DNA from: Methylosinus sp. H3A
Lineage (GTDB): Bacteria; Pseudomonadota; Alphaproteobacteria; Rhizobiales; Beijerinckiaceae
DNA: 64,000 bases
Direction: 5' to 3'
NCBI RefSeq assembly: GCF_015709455.1
Contig: NZ_JADNQW010000005.1
Coordinates: 2,534,501-2,598,500, forward strand
The notes beneath the pieces were generated by a model. It was not told the origin of the DNA and made no database searches. It worked only from the letters and a program-made list of their open reading frames with translations. This document shows, piece after piece, positions 37,686-49,400 of this stretch. Position 1 is the stretch's first letter. Each line of letters opens with the position of its first letter. The position numbers were made by a program, and so were the translations under genes.

Positions 37686-37839
37686 GGCCTGGGTCTCCGG
37701 TCATGGACCGATCCTCGTCATAGCGCGGGCGCCGCCGGAATGAAACGTTCCTCACCGACGTCGCGGCGCGTCATCGCATTGCCGACACAAGCGGTCACTA
37801 TAGGCCCGACCTGCGCGCCCGAGAGCCCGGAGCCCCCGA

Positions 37840-38457
37840 ATGTTCGTGAAATCTCGCGTCACCACCGTCGTCTTCGATATCGGCAATGTGCTCGTCGATT
37901 GGAATCCGCGCTATCTCTATCGCAAGCTCTTCGACGACGCCGAGGCCATGGAGCGGTTTCTCGGGGAGGTCTGCACATCCGATTGGAATCTCGAATTGGA
38001 CCGTGGGCGGCCCTTCGCCGAGGCGGTCGCCGAGCGTGTCACGCTCTATCCCGATTTCGCCGATCTCATCCGCGCCTATGACGCGCGTTGGGCCGAGATG
38101 ATCGCCGGACCCATCGCCGGCACGGTCGCTCTGCTGGAGCGGCTCGCCGAGCGCGCGACGCCGCTCTATGCGCTCACCAATTTCTCGGACGAGAAATATG
38201 GGGAGACCTATGAGCGCTTCGGCTTTTTCCGACGCTTTGCCGGCGTCGTCGTCTCCGGCCGGGTGAAGCTGTTGAAGCCCGATCCCGCGATCTATCGCCT
38301 ATTGCTCGAAACCTATGGGCTCGATCCGGCGGCCTGTCTGTTCATCGACGATTCTCCCGCCAATGTCGAAGGCGCCCGCAAGGTCGGGCTGCATGCGACG
38401 CGTTTCGAGAGCCCGGAGCAGGTCGAGCGGACGCTGAAGGAGATGGCGCTGCTCTGA
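37840..38457 (+). CDS. HAD-superfamily hydrolase (subfamily IA)
   Basis: 205 residues. Motif 1 VVFDIGNVLVDWNP with nucleophile D13, a four-helix cap, motif 2 LTNFSD, motif 3 Lys in KLLKPDP and motif 4 FIDDSPAN. The DIGN form (rather than DxDGT) is that of YihX-like alpha-glucose-1-phosphatases and relatives. Cytoplasmic; natural substrate not known. It ends 6 bp before the convergent pyrF stop. Confidence 0.85.
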   Translation: MFVKSRVTTVVFDIGNVLVDWNPRYLYRKLFDDAEAMERFLGEVCTSDWNLELDRGRPFAEAVAERVTLYPDFADLIRAYDARWAEMIAGPIAGTVALLERLAERATPLYALTNFSDEKYGETYERFGFFRRFAGVVVSGRVKLLKPDPAIYRLLLETYGLDPAACLFIDDSPANVEGARKVGLHATRFESPEQVERTLKEMALL

Positions 38458-38463
38458 GCGGTC

Positions 38464-39180
38464 CTACGTCGCAGAGGCGGCGGCGATTTCCGCGACGATT
38501 CCCTCCGCCGCGGCGCGCGGGTCGTCCGCCTGCGTCACCGGGCGGCCGACGACGAGATGGTCGGCGCCGGCTGTGATCGCCTCTCCCGGCGTCATCACCC
38601 GTTTTTGATCGCCGAGCGCGGCGCCGGCGGGACGCACGCCCGGCGTCACCAAGACGATCTGCGGCCCGACCAGCGCGCGAATCGGCGCGACCTCCTGCGG
38701 CGACAGGATCAGCCCATCGATCCCGGCCGCCTTCGCTTGGCGCGCGCGCTGCGCGACGAGCTCGGCGACGCCGATCGAATAGCCGGCCTCGGCGAGATCG
38801 GAATCGTCATAGGAGGTCATCACCGTGACGGCGAGCAGCCGCAGGCCGGAGGCCTCCGCGCCCTGGCGGGCGGCGCGCATCGTCTGTGGAAAACCGTGAA
38901 TGGTGAGGAAATCCGCGCCGAGCCGAGCGATCTGCCGGGTCGCGCGCTCGACCGTCTGGCCGATGTCGTGGAGCTTCAGATCGACGAAGACCTTTTTGTC
39001 CTTCGCCTTCAGCTCCTCGACCAGCGGCAGGCCGCCGCCATAGGCGAGCTCCATGCCGATTTTGTAGAAGGAGACCGAATCGCCCAGCCGCGAGACCAGT
39101 GCGCGCGCCGCCTCCACGCTGTCGACGTCCAGCGCGACGATCAGCCGATCGCGCGCGGCTGTATTTGCGTCCGAGGCCAT
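38464..39180 (-). CDS. pyrF: Orotidine 5'-phosphate decarboxylase
   Basis: 238 residues from ATG 39180 (family start RLIVALDVD soon after). Catalytic Lys-Asp array in [17 protein letters not shown], then [24 protein letters not shown] and [15 protein letters not shown] for phosphate binding. Last step of UMP synthesis. Preceded 26 bp upstream by a GNAT gene on the same strand. Confidence 0.97.
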   Translation of the reverse strand: MASDANTAARDRLIVALDVDSVEAARALVSRLGDSVSFYKIGMELAYGGGLPLVEELKAKDKKVFVDLKLHDIGQTVERATRQIARLGADFLTIHGFPQTMRAARQGAEASGLRLLAVTVMTSYDDSDLAEAGYSIGVAELVAQRARQAKAAGIDGLILSPQEVAPIRALVGPQIVLVTPGVRPAGAALGDQKRVMTPGEAITAGADHLVVGRPVTQADDPRAAAEGIVAEIAAASAT

Positions 39181-39206
39181 GCATGCGCTCCTGTCGGCGG
39201 CCGAAA

Positions 39207-39635
39207 TCAGGCGGGCGGCGTCAGCCATTTGCTCATGAGCACCCGAGGCGCCACCTCATAGCCCAGGCGCTCGTAGAAAGAGACGACGCCGGTATTGGTC
39301 TCCCGCACCAGCAGCTGCGCTTTGACGACGCCGCGCTCGCGGAGCCATTCCTCGGCCGCGAGCGCCATTTCCCGCCCGAACCCGACGCCGCGCGTGTCCG
39401 GATGCGAGGCGAGATAATAGAGCCAGCCGCGATGACCATCATGTCCGACCATGACCGAGCCACGGATCTGGCCGGAGCGATCGACGCCGACCAGAACGTC
39501 CGATGAGGTTTTGGCTCTGGCGAATCGAAAATCGGCGGCCGGATCATTGTAGCTGACGACGAGGCCGCAGGCGCGCCACAGCGCGACCACTGGCTCCTCG
39601 TCTTCGGATGAGGCGCTTCGAATGGCGAGCGGCAT
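39207..39635 (-). CDS. GNAT-family N-acetyltransferase (YpeA-like)
   Basis: 142 residues. Acetyl-CoA motif: [26 protein letters not shown] (beta4 to the R/Q-x-x-G-x-G/A loop, here RGVGFG), then [23 protein letters not shown] at the end. The layout matches YpeA/RimI-like enzymes; substrate not predictable. Same strand as pyrF with short spacing. Confidence 0.85.
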   Translation of the reverse strand: MPLAIRSASSEDEEPVVALWRACGLVVSYNDPAADFRFARAKTSSDVLVGVDRSGQIRGSVMVGHDGHRGWLYYLASHPDTRGVGFGREMALAAEEWLRERGVVKAQLLVRETNTGVVSFYERLGYEVAPRVLMSKWLTPPA

Positions 39636-39689
39636 GAAAAGCGTCCATCGAAAAAAGCGCCTCGGCCGTCGCGGCCTCGACGGTCTGGT

Positions 39690-40298
39690 TCAGCGGGCCC
39701 GCTTATACAGCCACACGCGCGCGGGCGGCAGATTCAACCAGATCGGGCCGAGGCCCTCGGCCGTGTAGGCCGCGCGATTTGCGTGGCGCTTCAACGGCAT
39801 GGGCGAGACCCACAGGCTATAGGTGAATTGGATGAACACGCCCCCCGGCGCGATCAGCTCGAAAGCCTGGTCGAGCAGCCGCAGACGGTCGGCCTCCGGC
39901 TGGTTGAGCAGCGGCAGGCTGGAGACGATGGAGGCGACGGGCCCGTCGATCTTGCCTGCGAGCGTCTTCTTCAGCCCATAGGCGTCGCCCTGCACGACAT
40001 TCACGCCGGGAAAGCGCTCGCGCAGCAGGTCGCAGAATTTCGCCTCATATTCGACGAGGGTGAGGCGCTCCGGCGCAATGCCGCGATCGAGCAGCGCCTG
40101 CGTCACCGGGCCAGTGCCCGGCCCCAGCTCGACGATGGGCGCGTCGCCGGAAATGTCGACATAGCTGGCCATGGTCTTGGCCAGCACCGGGCCGGAGGGC
40201 GAAACCGCGCCGACGAGGCGCGGATTCTCGATCAGCGAGCGAATGAAACGCGCATTGTAAACCAAGGAGTTTTTCGGGGGCTCGAGATTCTGTAACAC
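39690..40298 (-). CDS. pmtA: Phospholipid N-methyltransferase (PmtA-like)
   Basis: 202 residues, soluble. It has the opening VYNARFIRSLIENPRLVGAVSPSG, which in this family binds membrane and substrate, the SAM motif VELGPGTGPVTQAL, the LVEYEAKFCDLLRERFP acidic motif and the SIVSSLPLLN block in place of the rRNA-dimethylase N/DPPY. PmtA of rhizobial type methylates phosphatidylethanolamine to phosphatidylcholine at the inner membrane. A few members only monomethylate, which sequence cannot tell. Confidence 0.82.
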   Translation of the reverse strand: MLQNLEPPKNSLVYNARFIRSLIENPRLVGAVSPSGPVLAKTMASYVDISGDAPIVELGPGTGPVTQALLDRGIAPERLTLVEYEAKFCDLLRERFPGVNVVQGDAYGLKKTLAGKIDGPVASIVSSLPLLNQPEADRLRLLDQAFELIAPGGVFIQFTYSLWVSPMPLKRHANRAAYTAEGLGPIWLNLPPARVWLYKRAR

Positions 40299-40398
40299 GC
40301 TCGGGTTGCCTCTCCATCATTACGGCGGCGCGACCTTGGTATAACAGGGCCGATCGGTCAATGGCGAGCCTCGCTCGAACTGTCGCTCACGCACTCGC

Positions 40399-41520
40399 TC
40401 ACTTGCCGAACAGCTCCTTCATCTTCGCGAAGAAGCCGGTCGCTTCCGGATGAGTCTGATGAGAAGACTCGTCCTCGAATTCATTGAGCAGCTCGCGCTG
40501 GCGCTTCGTCAGATTCTGCGGCGTCTCGACGCTGATCTGCACATAGAGATCGCCCGATTCGCGCCCGCGCAGCAAGGGCATGCCTTTGGCTTTCACCTTG
40601 ATCTGCTTGCCGGTTTGCGCGCCCTCGGGAATTTTGATCTCGGTCTCGCCGCCGTCGATCGTATGCACGGTGATCTTGCCGCCGAGCGCGGCCCGCACCA
40701 TGGAGATCGGCACGCGGCAGTAGAGATCGGCGCCGTCGCGCTGGAAGAAGCTGTGCGGCTTGACCGACAGGAAAATATAGAGATCGCCCGCCGGGCCGCC
40801 GCGCAGCCCGGCCTCGCCCTCGCCGGCGAGACGGATGCGCGTGCCGTCCTCGACGCCTGGCGGCACGTTGACGGAGAGCGTGCGCTCTATGGTGGCGCGG
40901 CCGGTTCCCGCGCAGACGGAGCAGGGATTGTCGATGACCTCGCCGCGGCCCTGGCAGGTGGGGCAGGTGCGCTCAATGGCGAAAAAGCCCTGCTGGGCGC
41001 GCACGCGGCCATGGCCGGCGCAGGTCGGGCAGGTCTTGGGCTTGGAGCCCTTTTTGGCCCCCGTGCCGCCGCAGGCCTCGCAGGAGATGGTGGTGGGTAG
41101 CTTCAGCGTCGCCGCCTTGCCGTGGAACGCCTCCTCCAGCGTGATTTCCATATTGTAGCGCAGGTCCGAGCCGCGCTCGCGGGCGCTGCCGCGGCCGCCG
41201 CCGCGCCGACCCATCACCTCGCCGAAGAGATCGTCGAAAATATCGGCCATCGAGGCCGCGAAGCCGTCGCCCGCCCCGAAACCGCCGCCGCCCTGCTCGA
41301 AAGCGGCGTGGCCGAAACGGTCATAGGCGGCGCGCTTTTGCGTGTCGGAGAGGCACTGATAGGCCTCGTTGACCTCCTTGAAGCGCGCTTCGGCCTCCGC
41401 ATCGCCGGGATTGCGGTCCGGATGATATTGCATCGCGGCCTTGCGAAAGGCGATTTTCAGCTCGACGTCGGTCGAGGTCTTGGCAACGCCGAGAGTTTCG
41501 TAGAAGTCGCGTTTGGACAT
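40399..41520 (-). CDS. dnaJ: Chaperone DnaJ
   Basis: 373 residues. J domain 1-70 with HPD at 33-35, a Gly/Phe-rich linker (about 75-115), four CxxCxGxG zinc repeats ([32 protein letters not shown]) and the C-terminal client-binding domains. It stimulates DnaK ATP hydrolysis and hands over unfolded clients. In most relatives dnaJ follows dnaK; here a P-loop kinase gene lies between them. Confidence 0.98.
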   Translation of the reverse strand: MSKRDFYETLGVAKTSTDVELKIAFRKAAMQYHPDRNPGDAEAEARFKEVNEAYQCLSDTQKRAAYDRFGHAAFEQGGGGFGAGDGFAASMADIFDDLFGEVMGRRGGGRGSARERGSDLRYNMEITLEEAFHGKAATLKLPTTISCEACGGTGAKKGSKPKTCPTCAGHGRVRAQQGFFAIERTCPTCQGRGEVIDNPCSVCAGTGRATIERTLSVNVPPGVEDGTRIRLAGEGEAGLRGGPAGDLYIFLSVKPHSFFQRDGADLYCRVPISMVRAALGGKITVHTIDGGETEIKIPEGAQTGKQIKVKAKGMPLLRGRESGDLYVQISVETPQNLTKRQRELLNEFEDESSHQTHPEATGFFAKMKELFGK

Positions 41521-41607
41521 GGGGACGGTCGACAGATGTTGGGGGAAGGCGTCCTGCCGGCGGGACGCGCCGAGGATCGCAGCCGATATATGAACTCGGG
41601 AAATCTG

Positions 41608-42168
41608 TTACCACGGTTCCCGAGCGACGCCAAAGTCGAGTTCGGAGCCGCCGAGCGCGTTCCTCTCGGTCCAAAGGATGCGGCAGACGCCCATCAATTC
41701 GACGACACAGTCTTCCACACTGCGACCCGCAGTGTCGACGACGATATGGTCGCGCAGCCAGGGATCTTGCCGCCGCGCGACGATGTCCTCCCAGCTCGGC
41801 ATGATCAGGCCGTCCACGTCTGCGATCCGCGTTTCGACGCGGCGACGATGCTCCTGCGCGTCGGAGCACCGGACCTCGATTTCGGCGACGGCGGCCTTCG
41901 CCCGCAGCGCCAGCGCGCGCCATGCGTCTCGCGTGATGTTCACATCATTGACGCAGTCGGCGACGACCTTGCGTCCGAGCGCCAGATTGTCGGCGGCGAC
42001 GCCGTGAGCCACGCAATAACCGACAGCTCCGATGTCGTGGCCATAGGCCGCCTGGATCGGCGGCTCCATCGTGTCGATGCGAAGATAGACCGCCTCGAGG
42101 CGCTGGGCGAGCAAGCGGGAAATGGTGGTCTTGCCGGAACCGGGAAGGCCGCTGAACACGACGAGCAT
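41608..42168 (-). CDS. AAA/P-loop small-molecule kinase
   Basis: 186 residues. Walker A GLPGSGKTT at 7-15, then LRIDTMEPP, VVADCVNDVNITRDAWR and a lid with CSDAQEHRRRVETR. This pattern is seen in a widespread family annotated only as AAA-family ATPases/kinases, related to gluconate, chloramphenicol and zeta-type kinases. It is on the same strand between dnaK and dnaJ with a 13-bp-arm hairpin on the dnaK side, so it may be transcribed separately. Substrate unknown. The codon use is slightly less GC-biased than in the dna genes. Confidence 0.75.
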   Translation of the reverse strand: MLVVFSGLPGSGKTTISRLLAQRLEAVYLRIDTMEPPIQAAYGHDIGAVGYCVAHGVAADNLALGRKVVADCVNDVNITRDAWRALALRAKAAVAEIEVRCSDAQEHRRRVETRIADVDGLIMPSWEDIVARRQDPWLRDHIVVDTAGRSVEDCVVELMGVCRILWTERNALGGSELDFGVAREPW

Positions 42169-42203
42169 GAGGTTTTGACCCGGAAAATCGATAGTCCGAC
42201 TCT

Positions 42204-42243
42204 CGACGCGCGCTCCTTCTCCTATTTGGGGGAGCGCGCGTCG
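42204..42243. repeat. Perfect inverted repeat between dnaK and the kinase gene
   Basis: Arms CGACGCGCGCTCC (42204-42216) and its exact reverse complement (42231-42243) around a 14-nt loop. It is immediately upstream of the kinase start and could end or slow transcription from dnaK; there is no T run. Confidence 0.8.
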
Positions 42244-42284
42244 ATAAGCCGATCAAATTCGATTGAAAACGCCGTGCGGGCGAG

Positions 42285-42307
42285 CTTCTCCCGCGGAGCG
42301 GGAGAAG
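42285..42307. repeat. Partial copy of the palindromic repeat, downstream of dnaK
   Basis: CTTCTCCCGC, loop GGA, GCGGGAGAAG: the same arms as the first hairpin at 19408-19431 with a different loop. It starts 19 bp after the dnaK stop codon on the transcribed side. Confidence 0.75.
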
Positions 42308-42325
42308 GAAGCGCTTTTTCTAGTC

Positions 42326-44230
<1,905 letters not shown>

Positions 44231-44608
44231 ATCGCCGTTCCTTTCGTTCTTTCGAAATCGCCGGGTCCCGAAGCGGCCCGTATGTCGCCGATCCTTCGGC
44301 GGCTCGCATTTTCAGCCCGCCGCGCATCGGCTGTTCACCGTCCCTTCAGATTGTCATCGGCCTGCATCGGCGCAAGTGCGCTGGGCAGATAGAGTGCGCG
44401 GGGCATATAGAATGAAGCCTCCGACGGCGGCAAGCTCCGTCGGGGCCGGGATTTTCTGTCGCCACGCCGCAGTTTTATCGTTCGGGCCCGCTTTCGCTTA
44501 TTCTCACGCGAGCGATTCGCGAAGCGAAGGTTGCTCGCGGCGCCCGTCGCCGCTGGTCGCCGCTCGCCTGCGTCCCTTTCCGAACTCTCGTCCCGAGCAG
44601 GCCGACGC
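44231..44608. other. Divergent intergenic region between dnaK and the PAP2 gene
   Basis: 378 bp. It must carry the dnaK promoter. Visible features are two direct AGTGCGC copies near 44374-44391 and an inverted repeat CCGACGG/CCGTCGG near 44420-44441. No gene is supported before the GTG at 44609, though in-frame codons exist back to 44531. Confidence 0.4.
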
Positions 44609-45199
44609 GTGCTGCTGCAGTCGATCGAACCCTTGTTCCGAATCGTCGTCGTCTTCGGCGACGCCGGCTTTGTCTTGCCCGCGAGCGGGGGCCTCGCCGC
44701 GGCGCTGTGGGCCGCCGGAGACCGCCGCGCCGCCGTCGCTTTCCTGGCCGCTATCGCGGTCTGCGGCGTGATGGCGACGCTCGCCAAGATTTTCTCCATG
44801 GCCTTCGGCCCTCCGCCGCTGCACAGTCCCAGCGGCCACGCCGCGCTCGCGGCTGCCTTCTTCCTGCCGCTCTCCGCAATTTTCATGCGCGTTCGCGAAA
44901 GACGAGCCGGAATTCTCGCGGCGGCGCTCGGCGTGGCCGTGGCCGTGCTCGTCGCCATCGGCCGCGTGGTGGAGGGGGCGCATACGGCGCCGGAGGCTTT
45001 CGCCGGGTTTTTCATAGGCTTGGCCGCATTCGGCGTGTTCCTCGGCGGCGCGCCCTCGCGGCTCGCGATCGGGGCTCCGGCGCTCATCGTCTTCCTCGCG
45101 GCGGCGGTCGCGATTCACGCCTATATGGGCCTCAGCATAGAGGTGGAGGGGCCGCTCGAGCGGATCGCGACACGGCTCGCCCAGCTGCTGTCGCTCTAG
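44609..45199 (+). CDS. PAP2-family membrane phosphatase
   Basis: 196 residues from GTG 44609; a TTG at 44531 would add a hydrophilic, non-family stretch. Five or six membrane segments. The phosphatase motifs appear as KIFSMAFGPPPLHSPSGHA (Lys before, then SGH with the acid-base His) and GRVVEGAHTAPEAFAG (Arg, then the second His). The first motif is weaker than the usual KxxxxxxRP. Candidates are lipid-A or undecaprenyl-pyrophosphate phosphatase-type activities; not determined. Confidence 0.72.
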   Translation: MLLQSIEPLFRIVVVFGDAGFVLPASGGLAAALWAAGDRRAAVAFLAAIAVCGVMATLAKIFSMAFGPPPLHSPSGHAALAAAFFLPLSAIFMRVRERRAGILAAALGVAVAVLVAIGRVVEGAHTAPEAFAGFFIGLAAFGVFLGGAPSRLAIGAPALIVFLAAAVAIHAYMGLSIEVEGPLERIATRLAQLLSL

Positions 45200-45268
45200 C
45201 CGAGCCTCTCCTGTCGGTTTCCGTTACGTTTTCGAACAGGGCGGCCTTTGCTCCTTCCAGATGACGAC

Positions 45269-45290
45269 TGACGATATTTGATTTTCGTCA
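45269..45290. promoter_or_regulatory. Inverted repeat ahead of the RND operon, possible operator
   Basis: TGACGA (45269-45274), 10 bp, TCGTCA (45285-45290); another TGACGA-like unit sits just before it (45262-45267). It lies 60-80 bp before the adaptor start and may be the site for the TetR regulator encoded at the end of the operon. Confidence 0.3.
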
Positions 45291-45351
45291 CGAAGCGTGC
45301 GATTCGACTTGGTGTAATACGGACGGGCGTCTTTGGCGGAGAATCGCCGCA

Positions 45352-46443
45352 ATGCAGAAGAGTCGATCGTTGTTGCGGTCCGCGTCGGCGTTATGCGTTC
45401 TCCTGCTTCTTTCCGCCTGCGACAATTCCGGGGGCCGTAAGGCCGAGGGGCCGGCGCGGGTCGTGCTCGTCGCGCCGGTGCGCTATGTCCCGCGCGCGCA
45501 GACGCGCCAATTCGTCGCCACCATCCGCCCGCGCGTCGAGACCGACCAGGCGTTCCGCGTGTCCGGCAAGGTGGTTCGCCGCCTCGTCGAGAACGGCCAG
45601 AGCGTCAAATCCGGCGATCTGCTCGCCGTTCTGGACGAGGTCGATCTCCGTCTGCAGAAGGAGCAGGCCGAGGCGGAACTTTCCGCCGCGCGCATGGGGC
45701 TGGAGCAGGCCGCCGCCGACGAGCGCCGCGCGCAGACGCTGCGCAAGGACGGCTGGACCGCGCAGGCGGCGCTCGATCGGCAGAAGGCCGCCGCCGAGGA
45801 GGCGCGCGGGCGCCAGCAGCGCGCGCTGCGGGCCGTCGAGCTCGCCAAGAATGCGCTGGACTATGCGTCGCTGCGCGCCGATTCCGACGGCGTCGTGACC
45901 GCGACCTTCGTCGAGCCGGGGCAGGTGATCTCGGCCGGGCAGACGGCGGTGCGCGTCGCCCGCGCGGGCGCGCTGGAGGCCGTCGTCTCGCTTCCCGAGG
46001 CTTTCGCCTCCGCCGCCGGGGCGGGAGAGGCGAGCCTCTATCTGTGGTCCGATCCGTCCAAAATCTATCGCGCGAGCCTGCGCGAGCTCGGCGCCTCCGC
46101 CGACGGCGCCAGCCGCACTTTCGCGGCGCGCTATTCGATCGTCGGCGCGGACGAGAAAGTCGGGCTCGGCATGAGCGCGACCTTGACGCTCGCCAGCAAG
46201 GACCAGGGCGTCGCCGCCGCTCTGCCGCTCGCCGCTCTCTTCGATCAAGGCGCAGGCCCGAGCGTGTGGAAGGTGGAGGGTGACGGCAAGCTCACGCTCG
46301 CGCCGGTCTCCGTGCTGCGCTACGAGGCCAAGACGGCGCTGATCGCCGCCGGCGTCGCGGAGGGCGACCGGGTGGTCGTGCTCGGCGCGCATAAGCTCGA
46401 TCCCGGCCAGCGGGTGCGCGCCGTCGACGCCGAAGCCCTGTGA
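45352..46443 (+). CDS. RND efflux periplasmic adaptor (membrane fusion protein), lipoprotein
   Basis: 363 residues. Signal with lipobox LLSAC, Cys23 being the lipidation site. Then the split biotinyl-lipoyl half (SGKVVRRLVENGQSVKSGDLLAVLDEVDL), a coiled-coil hairpin (about 95-160; EQAEAELSAARMGLEQAAADERRAQ), the second lipoyl half (LRADSDGVVTATFVEPGQVISAGQTAVRVA) and beta-barrel plus membrane-proximal domains. It connects the pump to an outer-membrane channel, which is not encoded here. Followed by the pump gene after 10 bp. Confidence 0.92.
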   Translation: MQKSRSLLRSASALCVLLLLSACDNSGGRKAEGPARVVLVAPVRYVPRAQTRQFVATIRPRVETDQAFRVSGKVVRRLVENGQSVKSGDLLAVLDEVDLRLQKEQAEAELSAARMGLEQAAADERRAQTLRKDGWTAQAALDRQKAAAEEARGRQQRALRAVELAKNALDYASLRADSDGVVTATFVEPGQVISAGQTAVRVARAGALEAVVSLPEAFASAAGAGEASLYLWSDPSKIYRASLRELGASADGASRTFAARYSIVGADEKVGLGMSATLTLASKDQGVAAALPLAALFDQGAGPSVWKVEGDGKLTLAPVSVLRYEAKTALIAAGVAEGDRVVVLGAHKLDPGQRVRAVDAEAL

Positions 46444-46453
46444 GGCGCGACAG

Positions 46454-49400
46454 ATGAGCTTCAACCTGTCCCTCTGGGCCGTCAAACGTCAGACGCTCAC
46501 TCTGGCGCTGATCCTGGCCGTCGCCATCGCCGGCTTCTATTCCTATTTCCGCCTCGGCCGCGCGGAGGATCCGTCCTTCACCATCAAGGTCGCCAATCTC
46601 ACGGCGATCTGGCCGGGCGTCACTGCCCTGGAAATGCGCGACCAGGTGTCCGACCGTATCGAGAAGAAGCTGCAGGAGCTTCCCTTTCTCGAGAAGATCG
46701 AGACCTATGTGAAGCCGAGCTTTCTGGCGATGCAGGTGACCTTCAAGGACACGACGCCGCCCGCCCAGGTGCCCGGCCTCTTCTATCAATTGCGCAAGAA
46801 GCTCCGCGATATTCAGCCGGAGCTGCCGCAAGGCGTGCTCGGGCCCGACATCAACGATGAATTCGGCGACGTCGACGCGGTCCTCTACGCCGTTCACGGC
46901 GAGGGCGCCGATTATCACCAGCTCGACCGCATCGTCGAAATGTTCCGGCAGCGCCTCCTGGAGACGCCGGACATTGTGAAGGTCAATGTCTACGGTGGGC
47001 AGGACCGCAAGATCTTCGTGGAGTTCAGCCAGGCCAAGCTCGCCAATCTCGGCGTCACTCCGCAAGCGCTGTTCGAATCGCTCGCCAAGCAGAATGCGGT
47101 GAACGCCGCCGGCGTCTTCGAGACGCCGGCCAATCGCGTGCAATTGCGCGTCACCGGCGCGCTGAAGGGCGCAGAGGCCATCGCCGCGACGCCGGTGGAG
47201 GCGAATGGCCATGTGTTTCGCTTGGGCGACGTGGCCGATGTCGTCGCCGGCTATGAGGATCCGCCGAGCTTCCTCGCCCGCTACAAGGGCGAGCCGACGA
47301 TCGTCGTCGGCGCGGTGATGGCGAAGGGCGGCAATGTGCTGACGCTCGGCAAGCAGCTCGACGCGACCATGGCCGAGGTCCGCGCCGAGACGCCGGTCGG
47401 CATAGAGATCACGCAGATCGCCGATCAGCCGAAGGTCGTCTCGCAGGCCGTCGGCGAGTTCACGCGCTCCTTCGTCGAGGCGCTCGTCATCGTGCTCTTC
47501 GTGAGCTTCGTCTCGCTGGGCTTTCGCACTGGGATCATCGTCGCTTTGTCGGCGCCTCTCGTGCTCGCCATCGTCTTCGTGTTCATGAATGCGTTCGGGA
47601 TCGATCTGCAGCGCATCTCGCTCGGCGCGCTGATCATCGCGCTCGGCCTCCTCGTCGACGACGCCATCATCGCGGTCGAGATGATGACGGTGAAGATGGA
47701 GCAGGGCGCAGATCGAATAAGCGCGGCGACCTTCGCCTGGACGTCCACGGCCTTTCCCATGCTCACCGGCACTCTGGTGACGGTGGCGGGCTTCATGCCG
47801 GTCGGCTTCGCCGCCTCCTCGACCGGCGAATATACGGGCTCGCTGTTCTTCGTGCTCGCGGTGGCGCTCGTCGCCTCCTGGTTCGTCGCCGTTCTGTTCA
47901 CGCCTTATCTCGGCGTGAAGCTGCTGCCGGATTTCTCGAGCCGCCAGCATCACGATCCCGAGGCGATCTATTCGACGCCCTTCTATCGCGGTCTGCGCGG
48001 GCTCGTGACCTGGGCCGTCGACAATCGCCTGCTCGTCGTCGGTGCGACGGCCGGCGTCTTCGTCGCGGCGCTGATCGGCTTCACTCATGTGCAGAAGCAA
48101 TTTTTCCCGATCTCCGAGCGGCCGGAGCTGTTCTTCCAGCTGCGCATGCCGGAGGGCTCGTCGATTCTCGCCACGGCGACGGCGGTGGAGCAGGCCGAGA
48201 CTCTGCTGAAGGGCGACGAGGACGCCGTCCATTACACGAGCTACATCGGGCGCGGCCCGCCGCGCTTCTGGCTCGGCCTCAGCCCGGCGCTGCCGAACGA
48301 GGCCTATGCGGAGATCGTCATCGTCGCCAAGGATCTCGAGGCGCGCGAGCGGCTGAAGCTGAGATTGACGAAGGCGCTGGACGAGGGGGCCGTCTCGCAG
48401 GCGCGCGCGCGCGTCGATCGCTTCAATTTCGGGCCGCCGGTCGGCTTTCCGGTGCAGTTTCGCGTTATCGGCCGCGATCCGACGGAAGTGCGCGCCATCG
48501 CCTATCGCGTGCGCGATCTGATGCGCGAGGACAAGGCCGTCGTCGAGCCGCATCTGCAATGGAACGAGCAGACGCCCGCCGTGCGACTGGTCATCGATCA
48601 GGACCGCGCGCGGACCATGGGCCTCACGCCGCAGGAGGTGGCGGCCCGCTTGCAGATGATGATCTCGGGCGTCACGATCACCAGCCTGCGCGACGGCATC
48701 GATCGCGTCGACGTCGTCGCGCGCGCCATTCCGGCCGAGCGCGGCGATCTCGGCCGGCTCGACGATATGGTGATTTTGACGCGGGCGGGCGCGCCGGTGC
48801 CGGTCTCGCAGATCGCCAACATCGTCTATGAGCATGAGGAGCCGATCATCTGGCGGCGCAATCGCAACATGCTCGTCACCGTGCGCGCCGATGTGAAAGA
48901 CGGCGTGCAGGCGCCCGACGTCACCAATCGCATCTGGCCGCGCCTCGCCGAGCTGCGCGAGCATCTGCCGCCGGGCTATCGGATCGAGATCGGCGGCGCG
49001 ATCGAGGAATCGGCCAAGGCCAATTCCTCCATCGCCGCGGTGGCTCCGGTCATGATTTTGGTCATGCTGGTCATCGTGATGTTCCAGCTGCAGGATTTCA
49101 CGCGGCTCGGCCTGGTGATGATGAGCGCGCCGCTGGGGCTCATCGGAGCCTCGCTCGCGCTCAATCTGGCGAGCGCGCCTTTCGGCTTCGTCGCTCTGCT
49201 CGGCCTCATCGCGCTCTCCGGCATGGACATGCGCAATTCGATCATATTGGTCGATCAGGTGCGCCAGGATCTCGAAAAGGGCGCCAATTATCGCGAGGCC
49301 ATCATCGGCGCCACAGTGCGCCGCGCGCGGCCGGTGGCGCTGACCGCGCTCGCCGCCATTCTCGGCATGATCCCGCTGACGCGCTCACTGTTCTGGGGCC

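Noticed and set aside
44231..44400. CIRCE element or RpoH promoter for dnaK
   Set aside because: No TTAGCACTC-N9-GAGTGCTAA and no convincing CTTG/-10 pair; a CTTG near 44370 lacks a matching -10.
46292..48964. 890-codon frame opposite the RND pump
   Set aside because: His/Arg/Asp-rich low-complexity shadow; the pump is complete on the other strand.
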